Source of the DNA: Phallusia fumigata
Lineage: Eukaryota; Chordata; Ascidiacea; Phlebobranchia; Ascidiidae
Length of the DNA: 25,358 bases
Assembly (NCBI GenBank): GCA_008931825.1
Contig: QXVZ01028404.1
Span: forward strand, 1-25,358
Reading direction: 5' to 3'
A model generated the notes under the pieces. That model was not told the DNA's origin. It did no database searches and was given only the letters and a program-made list of their open reading frames with translations. Shown one piece after another: positions 8,026 through 15,284 of this stretch. Position 1 is the first letter of the stretch, and each line of letters begins with the position of its first letter. The position numbers and the translations under genes were made by a program.

Positions 8026-11000
8026 CTAAAATTAAATTTTTGCATTGGATTTTTAAAACGCAGAAAAAAGTTTTTTTTATTTATTTGTCTATATTTCTCC
8101 CCTGGGCGACCCACTACATCGCAGTCATGCCAGAAATTTCATTTTTTCGTTTTTTAATAGATGCTCTACGACTTAAATTTTATGCCACAAGCCAGGTTGC
8201 AGAATCTTTCGTGTGGGCGTTGCTGCTCAGTTTAGGTCGGGCGCCGCGTGATTACAAAGACTAAAGTTGTATTTACACACCAAACTTACAAACCGCTCAG
8301 CGAGAGAGAGAGCAGACAGGCCCATATGTAAATCGATGGCATACAGCTTGGGTTTAAAACGTCTAGGCGAATCAAAGACCACCTTTGCATGCCTAGGTCG
8401 GTTGTAGCAAGTTAACACGCAATTCCCACCAATTAGTCAATCACCTTACAAATGAAAGGCACCTACACTATATCTAGACAAGGAGTACTTACATGTGTGT
8501 ATACCAGGGTGGACAGTTCCCCTAAAATCTCTTTAGAGCGATTTAGGACAGATTCAAGTTGGTTTTCATTGGGAACAACCACTCCATTTAGTGGTAAGGC
8601 ATGGCGGGTTGCATCCACATTCATTGCCAGTTCTTTGTATTTGTCTGCAAAAACAAAACAATGTCAATGCAGCAATCAGAACATTTGCAAAAACCTTGTC
8701 TGCAAAAACAAAAAATGTCAATGCAGCAATCAGAACATTTGCAAAAACCTTGTCTGCAAAAACAAAAAATGTCAATGCAGCAATCAGAACATTTGCAAAA
8801 ACCTTGCCTGCTAAAACAAAAAAAATGTCAAAGCAGCAATCGAACAGTTGTTACGTTCAATGCCCAGGTTTCGGCAAATAAAATCGCAAAAATACAAAAG
8901 CAGCATACATGGGTCATGTTACTGCTGTATATCCAACCTGACAGCATAGTGGTCAAAGAGACGAAGCACTATACAGGCCTCCATGCAACTACTCACAGAA
9001 GTAAATAGTTGACAAAGTTATTAGCTGTAGTAAATGTTACCAGAGTAGTATCATATCATCTGTTGATTACAAATTAGCATTGGGAATTACAACCATGGAG
9101 CCAGGACTACCACGGACAATTGCTCACTACACCAAAGTTTTAAGACAACCCTCCGCCAATGTGCTTAATGTTTTTGGTATTTTGGGGTTAAGTAAAAAGG
9201 CACCCTTGAAACCACTGGGATATATGGAAACACAGACCTATATCAATACCTGTGGTTAGGGGTAGTTTGTTGATTGCTGGACCAAGAGCACTAATTTGAG
9301 CATCGAGATTGCTCTCTAGTTCCTCCTGGTGTTCCAAAGTAATTACTTCTTCTTCTAAGTCTGCCACTTCTTTTTGTAGCTGAGCATTTTCAGTACACAG
9401 CAATGAAAGGTCCGCTACGGCCTGTTAAAAATCCACATTATGTTAGGCACAAGGTTGTAATCCAATATATATCAGTTACCATAGTATCATACCATCACAA
9501 TTTTAGCCAACTTTAGAAATATATTGAATTGTGGGAAGTATAATTGTCACCAGCAAGACCAATTGATCCATATAAATTTAGATTTGTTCTTACTTTTCTT
9601 GTTCTTTTGTTGTGAGCTTGTTTCATTGCACTGTTAAGGTAACATATCCGTAAATATTCACTGTATGCGAGATCCAATCCTACTTGAGTTACTTTCTCAT
9701 TTTCAACTTTTAATTTTGATGATGCAGGTTTAGGCGATGGTGCTCTTGTATCTAAAACTAGAACAATTTACATCAAGCAGTTCTATTCACATGCTATAAC
9801 AGCCTAGTAAGAAATAAAACAGACACATTTTTTTTGTGGTAGAGGTTACAACAATTATTTGATAGTTACCAGTTTGTTTGTATGGTGCTATATGAGACAT
9901 ATCAGAATCAAAAAAGGTCTTGAATCCTGCACTTGGTGTTGATGCTTTTTCCATAATCACTTCCTGCCTAGTTTTGCTTTTGGGAGTGGCCTGTATGTGG
10001 TGAGCTTTGCCAGTAGCTGGGGGCTTGGCTGACCTAAAGATATACATGGCAAAAAGGTTTTTAAAATCTTTTATGAAATGCTTAAAAACAGGCAGCTTGT
10101 TTTTCTTCCATGTAAACAAACTGGTTGCATTCTATCTATGATTTAACAAGTAAGTTGAAAACACTATTTGACATATACCTGGATTTGTGAGAAGCAGACA
10201 CATTTTTTGACCTTGGTGCAGTGGAAGAAACACTGGAACTATTGTGGGTTAAGTCTGACTTTTTGGCTGCAGTTTTGTAACGAGATGGAACGACCTTTAC
10301 AGCTGGCTTTTTACGCTTTTTAACAGGATTTTCACTCTGGGTAGGAGCTGCAGTGAAAACAAGAAGTAAATTAACTCAGGTTATAGATGCAATCTAAACA
10401 GAAAAAAACCCAAACCCTTTGAAACAAATGTAAAAGAGTAGGGGTTAGTAAAGAGTAGCATAGCAGGATTTACGGTTATTTAACATAAGTCAAAAGTTTA
10501 AATCAGTTTGCTGGTTTTACCACACCTGCTTTAAATAAAGTGCTTTGTTTGAAAAATTTGATCAGGCTATAATTGCTAACTTATTTAAAAATACACTGGA
10601 TTTCATTTATATTTTATACATCAAATACATTTATATTTCTCAAAAAGTATTAATATTTGATAAAGGTCAGAAAAGTTTGCAGGTCAGATGTACCTTACAC
10701 CACACTCAATAGATTTGGTTAAATGCACAGTGAACTGTTTTAACCGCTACTAACCTGCTGAAACCTCCGTAGACAGGCCTTTGACAGGATGTTGTTTTAA
10801 TGAAGATTTTTGGATCTTCGTTTTTTGCAAATCTGCATCTGGAAAAGGTTCCAGATCGAAACTTTCGCTAGTCACATGAACAACTTTGGCAGTCGAAGAC
10901 AAGTCAAGGGGAGACCCAGCAATATTGCCAGAGTTATAAATGCCACTATCCCCTTGGCCACAGCTGGATGACTTATCAGCTGCTGTTACAAATATGGTAG

Positions 11001-11659
11001 GTGGTACATCAATCGGAACTCGCTCTACTTTGGTAGAAGGGGAATTTGCAATATTTGACAATACAACTTGAGGTGAATGGCAAATAATTTTTGGTTTCAC
11101 ACCAGGTTTAGTGACACCTTGTATGTGGTCAGCTGTAAAAGAAAACAATAACTTTTTTATTTTGCGATAAAAATTTCTTCAAAAACATATCTTGTACCAT
11201 ACCCAATTCTATGTAATCTTAACATTTACATTGTTAATAATTGTACCATTACAGAATCTTTTTAAACCTTCACTTTCCAGATGGAAGGTATCTCAAAGCC
11301 ACTACAACAGTTACTTACTTCTGTTTGAGTTTGCTTTATGGGACAGCCTTGATGATGGACTTTTTGTCTAAAATATTTTTCACATAAAAATGCTGGAAAA
11401 CATATTTTTGAAAATGTTTCGCATTATTAAATAAAAGCCCCAGCTTAGGATGAGTTAGGCTCGTTTGGCAAATACATTGCAGTGACACAATTATACTAAA
11501 ACGATTACCAAATTAGAAATAGCTGCGGCCGAAATGTTTTGGACGAAAACTTACTGTTCCCTGCGATGATGATGATGCTAGAGAACCTTGTGCCAGATGT
11601 TTATTAGAGGGTCTTGAAAGCTGTTCAGCGACAGGGTGATAGCCTGCTTTCTTATTCAT
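7846..11659 (-). CDS. HAUS8: HAUS augmin-like complex subunit 8 (about 508 aa, nine exons)
   Basis: HAUS8 is the microtubule-binding subunit of augmin, which brings gamma-tubulin to spindle microtubules. Minus-strand exons are 11678-11555, 11367-11319, 11132-10755, 10347-10179, 10033-9870, 9751-9594, 9421-9250, 8644-8493 and 8025-7846, with consistent phases. The N-terminal half is basic and Ser/Thr/Pro-rich, including VIKSKN ahead of the ATG and a VVPSRYKTAAKK motif, as expected for the disordered microtubule-binding part. The C-terminal half is helical: YSEYLRICYL (about 318-327) resembles the plant QWRF block, LDAQI sits at 380-384, and DATRHALP at 409-416 matches human HAUS8 'DTTRHELP'. 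The ATG at 11659 is the first in frame, but the exon stays open upstream to an acceptor. A short earlier exon or a trans-spliced leader is therefore possible. Confidence 0.9.
8290..8346 (-). CDS. HAUS8: Possible extra 57-bp HAUS8 exon
   Basis: Nineteen codons (LYAIDLHMGLSALSLAERF) lie in phase 0/0 between minus-strand acceptor aaacccaag and a strong donor gtaagt. Including it would keep the frame and give 527 aa. Human HAUS8 spacing between the LGEL block and the last helices fits slightly better without it, and the acceptor is weak. It may be a cassette exon or chance. Confidence 0.3.
8493..8644 (-). CDS. HAUS8: HAUS8 exon 8 (DATRHALP exon)
   Basis: The exon enters in phase 1 after minus-strand ttttgtttttgcag and ends in phase 0 at CAT|gtaagt. 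It encodes DKYKELAMNVDATRHALPLN and later EILGELSTLV. Both blocks align with human HAUS8 (QYRTFATALDTTRHELP and RLLGEL). The acceptor borders the minisatellite at 8645. Confidence 0.93.
8645..8850. repeat. 54/55-bp minisatellite in a HAUS8 intron
   Basis: There are three near-identical units starting at 8645 (55 bp), 8700 (54 bp) and 8754 (54 bp), plus a diverged partial unit from 8808. Each unit begins with plus-strand ctgc(a/t)aaaac. On the minus strand this repeats the tttttgcag|ACAA context of the exon 8 acceptor, so the array carries up to three extra splice-acceptor-like sites upstream of the real one. Confidence 0.92.
9250..9421 (-). CDS. HAUS8: HAUS8 exon 7 (main coiled coil, LDAQI)
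   Basis: The exon follows minus-strand tttttaacag in phase 0 and ends in phase 1. It encodes LSLLCTENAQLQKEVADLEE and then LESNLDAQISALGP. Human HAUS8 has MCKEKEKLQ and LDAQIEMLSP at the same places. Confidence 0.93.
9594..9751 (-). CDS. HAUS8: HAUS8 exon 6 (conserved helix)
   Basis: The exon enters in phase 1 after minus-strand tctagttttag and ends in phase 0 at AAA|gtaaga. It encodes a PSPKPASSKLK linker and the helix LAYSEYLRICYLNSAMKQA, which resembles the Y-x-R-x-LQW block of augmin 8 proteins. Confidence 0.88.
9870..10033 (-). CDS. HAUS8: HAUS8 exon 5
   Basis: The exon enters in phase 2 after minus-strand atatctttag and ends in phase 1. Its product is basic and Pro/Thr-rich, then AGFKTFFDSDMSHIAPYKQ. 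It belongs to the low-complexity N-terminal half and was placed by phase continuity. Confidence 0.8.
10179..10347 (-). CDS. HAUS8: HAUS8 exon 4 (VVPSRY motif)
   Basis: The exon enters in phase 1 after minus-strand ttttcactgcag and ends in phase 2 at AG|gtatat. It encodes a Lys-rich run and VVPSRYKTAAKKS, resembling the RVIESRYLQYEKK microtubule-binding motif of human HAUS8, then a Ser-rich stretch. Confidence 0.85.
10755..11132 (-). CDS. HAUS8: HAUS8 exon 3 (Ser/Pro-rich)
   Basis: This 378-nt exon is open throughout. It enters in phase 1 after minus-strand ttcttttacag and ends in phase 1 at GCAG|gttagt. The product is Ser/Thr/Pro-rich with many possible SP sites (CHSPQ, ANSPST, AGSPLD) and is probably disordered and phosphoregulated. 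Confidence 0.85.
11319..11367 (-). CDS. HAUS8: HAUS8 exon 2 (49 nt)
   Basis: This small exon runs from minus-strand gaaaaatattttag to AGAA|gtaagt, phase 0 to 1. It encodes TKSPSSRLSHKANSNR, which is basic. Both splice sites are good and the phases fit the neighbours. Confidence 0.75.
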
Positions 11660-11678
11660 GTTTTTGGACTTTATTACC
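11555..11678 (-). CDS. HAUS8: HAUS8 first visible coding exon, copy 1
   Basis: The exon follows minus-strand cttaatttag. Its open frame begins with one base completing a codon, then VIKSKN, then MNKKAGYHPVAEQLSRPS; the ATG is at 11659. It ends in phase 0 at ACA|gtaagt. R-V-I-x-S in human HAUS8 (RVIESRYLQ) suggests the residues before the ATG may be coding, which would need a short upstream exon I could not find. Copy 2 at 13179-13302 has Glu for Gly two codons before the end. Confidence 0.82.
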
Positions 11679-12524
11679 CTAAATTAAGAACGTTATTTTA
11701 CACAATTTACTGTTTCGTTGTGCCTGCTTTGTAAAGGCCGCGCAACAAACTACACCACATTTACCAAGCCTAAGGAAGTACAATTGAACAAAACGGTTAA
11801 ATTTTTATTTTCTGATTTCTATGAATATGATTCACATCTTGTTTGATGTTTTTTAAAACAAAACTATAAACCAATCGCTTCAAAATAAATCACCGATAAA
11901 CTTTTTTAATTAACTTGTGTGGCTATCAAGCATTTACGACCGGAAGACTCTACCCCACGTAATAAAACTTTTCGATTTGCGCTATTCAACACACATAAAT
12001 GTTCGGGATTTCTAAAGAAGGGATCTGCCAACTTTTTGAAAAACCCGTATTCTGAGGTGCAGCAACAAATTCGAAATCTAATTTCTCTGAGTAGTCATTG
12101 AGCTATATCTTGTGGTTAAGATTTTTGTATTCATTAGATTGTAGAATACGACTAAGCTCGGCTGTTTATTGCAAATAAATTTCAAAAAACAAACGAAGTA
12201 AAATACGCAAAGAATTCCGCATTGTAATCGCAGTGTCGACGCAGCAAGATGGACAGTTTAAGTGGAAACCAGTATTAAAACACAAGAAAATATAACACCT
12301 TGCCAATGCATGAAGCAAATTACGTCCAATACATATGATATGACACACGGACCTTGTAGGAAACCTTCATGAAGGTTTAGATTTTTGTTAGATTTAAAAG
12401 ATCTTTAAAGTACAAGTTCATCTCCTTGTTGATTTTCTGATCGTTCAAGCACGCGGCTAATAAATAAGACGAAAATAGTTTTGACAGTCGGCACGATTTG
12501 GTGACGTCATCAAACTTAAAAACG
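11679..12524 (-). other. Spacer between the Frizzled stop codon and HAUS8 (copy 1)
   Basis: The two genes are in tandem on the minus strand, 865 bp between Frizzled stop and HAUS8 ATG. The spacer holds the Frizzled 3' UTR and presumably the HAUS8 promoter. Minus-strand AATAAA occurs at 12165-12170 (about 355 bp after the stop) and again at 11804-11809. An 18-bp perfect palindrome (aaaccttcatgaaggttt) lies at 12361-12378. Confidence 0.55.
12165..12170 (-). terminator. Candidate Frizzled poly(A) signal (copy 1; copy 2 at 13789-13794)
   Basis: Plus-strand TTTATT reads AATAAA on the minus strand, about 355 bp downstream of the Frizzled stop codon. It is conserved in both copies. Confidence 0.5.
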
Positions 12525-13042
12525 TCACGAACGGAGTGCATTTCGGTTAGTCGGTGGAGATACGCGAAAATTTCGTTCTTTGGGTTGCGAATTATGTTTA
12601 GAGCTGTGCTTGGTAGTCGATTGTCTGCTATGTGGTTTGTGGCAAGCGCATTTGCACTCGGGCGCCACGTGGTGGTGATGATGGTGGTGGATGTGCTGGA
12701 TCCGCCCGCTCTGATCTGTCTCCACGAAGGTTGCGCCCAAACTCTGCTGGTCAATCAGGGGGTTTCCCTCCTGGTCACAAAGCACAAACCACGGGTGGGT
12801 TGCGTTCTGTACTGGCTGCACGTGGTCACATAAACCGCACGATGCGCTACCAGAGCCGCTTGCGCAACACGTCATAGGTGACGTAGTATGATCACGGTCC
12901 GTTGACGTCATTGCAGGGTGGTTGATTTTCACAATGCCCTCGTGCGATAAACGGCTTCTTGCCGCTTCCGAACTAGTTTTATTGTCACTCGGTGTCGCAC
13001 TGGAGCGGGTGGCTTCACGTGATGCAAGCACGTGACGTTTTA
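12525..13042 (-). CDS. Frizzled C-terminal tail, duplicate partial copy
   Basis: This is the last 172 or so codons of the Frizzled terminal exon as present on the first contig. It differs from the main copy at one noticed residue (Ser for Thr in SRQ(S/T)TTKHS). It is cut off by the N at 13043 and is probably the other allele rather than a second gene. Confidence 0.85.
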
Positions 13043-13043
13043 N
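13043..13043. other. Assembly join (single N)
   Basis: Sequence before the N ends inside the Frizzled tail, and sequence after it restarts at the equivalent of 11420 in HAUS8 intron 1. Confidence 0.9.
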
Positions 13044-14666
13044 CGCATTATTAAATAAAAGCCCCAGCTTAGGTTGAGTTAGGCTCGTTTAGCAAAGACA
13101 TTGCAGTGACACAATTATACTAAAACGATTACCAAATTGGAAATAGCTGCGGCCGAAATGTTTTGGACGAAAACTTACTGTTTCCTGCGATGATGATGAT
13201 GCTAGAGAACCTTGTGCCAGATGTTTATTAGAGGGTCTTGAAAGCTGTTCAGCGACAGGGTGATAGCCTGCTTTCTTATTCATGTTTTTGGACTTTATTA
13301 CCCTAAATTAAGAACGTTATTTTACACAATTTACTGTTTCGTTGTGCCTGCTTTGTAAAGGCCGCGCAACAAACTACACCACATTTACCAAGCCTGAGGA
13401 AGTACAATTGAACAAAACGGTTAAATTTTTATTTTCTGATTTCTATGACTATGATTCGCATCTTGTTTGATGTTTTTTAAAACAAAACTATAAACGAATC
13501 GCTTCAAAATAAATCACCGATAAACTTTTTTGATTAACTTGTGTGGCTATCAAGCATTTACGACCGGAAGACTCTACCCAACGTAATAAAACTTTTCGAT
13601 TTGCGCTATTCAATACACATAAATGTTTGGGATTTCTAAAGAAGGGATCTGCCAACTTTTTGAAAAACCCGTATTCTGAGGTGCAGCAACAAATTCGAAA
13701 TCCAATTTCTCTGTGTAGTCATTGAGCTATATCTTGTGGTTAAGATTTTTGTATTCATTAGATTGTAGAATACGACTAAGCTCGGCTGTTTATTGCAAAT
13801 AAATTTCAAAAAACAAACGAAGTAAAATACGCAAAGAATTCCGCATTGTAATCGCAGTGTCGACGCAGCAAGATGGACAGTTTAAGTGGAAACCAGTATT
13901 AAAACACAAGAAAATATAACACCTTGCCAATGCATGAAGCAAATTACGTCCAATACATATGATATGACACACGGACCTTGTAGGAAACCTTCATGAAGGT
14001 TTAGATTTTTGTTAGATTCAAAAGATCTTTAAAGTACAAGTTCATCTCCTTGTTGATTTTCTGATCGTTCAAGCACGCGGCTAATAAATAAGACGAAAAT
14101 AGTTTTGACAGTCGGCACGATTTGGTGACGTCATCAAACTTAAAAACGTCACGAACGGAGTGCATTTCGGTTAGTCGGTGGAGATACGCGAAAATTTCGT
14201 TCTTTGGGTTGCGAATTATGTTTAGAGCTGTGCTTGGTAGTCGTTTGTCTGCTATGTGGTTTGTGGCAAGCGCATTTGCACTCGGGCGCCACGTGGTGGT
14301 GATGATGGTGGTGGATGTGCTGGATCCGCCCGCTCTGATCTGTCTCCACGAAGGTTGCGCCCAAACTCTGCTGGTCAATCAGGGGGTTTCCCTCCTGGTC
14401 ACAAAGCACAAACCACGGGTGGGTTGCGTTCTGTACTGGCTGCACGTGGTCACATAAACCGCACGATGCGCTACCAGAGCCGCTTGCGCAACACGTCATA
14501 GGTGACGTAGTATGATCACGGTCCGTTGACGTCATTGCAGGGTGGTTGATTTTCACAATGCCCTCGTGCGATAAACGGCTTCTTGCCGCTTCCGAACTAG
14601 TTTTATTGTCACTCGGTGTCGCACTGGAGCGGGTGGCTTCACGTGATGCAAGCACGTGACGTTTTA
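13044..14666. repeat. 1.6-kb haplotype-like duplicate, copy 2
   Basis: This is the second copy of 11420-13042. It continues without a break into the rest of the Frizzled terminal exon, so it is the copy to use for the receptor's C-terminus. Confidence 0.92.
13179..13302 (-). CDS. HAUS8: HAUS8 first visible coding exon, duplicate copy 2
   Basis: This is the allelic-looking copy of 11555-11678, with its ATG at 13283. The penultimate codon is GAA (Glu) instead of GGA (Gly). No other HAUS8 exon follows it before the next unique sequence, which supports an assembly duplicate. Confidence 0.85.
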
Positions 14667-15284
14667 AAAATTCGCCGCCATTTTCAACACTTGATGCCGC
14701 GCTGTTGCTTGGCGGACGCGGAGTTAGCAGCGCGCCTTCATCCAACCGCCCTAAATCGTTTGATGACGTCACGAACGACGTCACTGAGTGTTGGTGATCG
14801 GACAGCGACGTCACCTCCTTCGGGCTCTTAGCGTCTTCTTCGCTAGGTGTCGCGCGCAAGCAGGTATAGCATCGTGTGTAAAACTGACGCCAAGATGTGA
14901 AAGTTTTGCCGGAGCAGATCCAAACCCCGTTGGTGACACCGATAAGCAGCATCATGGAATATTTGACAATAAACACAGCGAATTCAGGTTCCGGCGCCGG
15001 GTAGGGACACTTGGATTTGGCGCTGGAACCACAGTTATGGGCCTGGGCCCATCTATCAGCATTGTGTAGTTCGTAGAAGTAACAGGCGACCAACGCTGCC
15101 GANCCGGGTAGGGACACTTGGATTTGGCGCTGGAACCACAGTTATGGGCCTGGGCCCATCTATCAGCATTGTGTAGTTCGTAGAAGTAACAGGCGACCAA
15201 CGCTGCCGATGGAATCATGTAAAGAAGTGAGAAAAGACCGATGCGACCCATCAGCTTTTCCAAGGTGATCGTCTCCTTGCCGTC
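14149..15284 (-). CDS. FZD5/8: Frizzled last exon (TM6, TM7, KTFTSW, cytoplasmic tail)
   Basis: The exon follows minus-strand ctttcattacag in phase 0. It encodes [22 protein letters not shown]6, an extracellular loop, TM7 and KTFTSW. The tail has SP-type sites, [16 protein letters not shown], a run of seven His, and [10 protein letters not shown]. Bases 15104-15209 repeat 14997-15102 exactly across the N at 15103. Removing one copy and the N gives 1029 nt, a whole number of codons. The tail lacks the usual C-terminal PDZ-binding hydrophobic residue. Confidence 0.93.

Larger units (their letters stand above)
11420..13042. repeat. 1.6-kb haplotype-like duplicate, copy 1
   Basis: This block matches 13044-14666 base for base at an offset of 1624, apart from about 15-20 scattered substitutions I can see. 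It runs from HAUS8 intron 1 to inside the Frizzled last exon and ends exactly at the N at 13043. It is probably an unmerged allelic contig end. Confidence 0.92.

Noticed and set aside
8645-8850. Tandem array considered as CRISPR
   Set aside because: The units are contiguous with no unique spacers, and the context is a eukaryotic intron.
11919-12101. 60-codon plus-strand ORF repeated at 13543-13725
   Set aside because: It lies in the Frizzled-HAUS8 spacer, is antisense to both genes and has no family likeness. It is repeated only because the block is duplicated.
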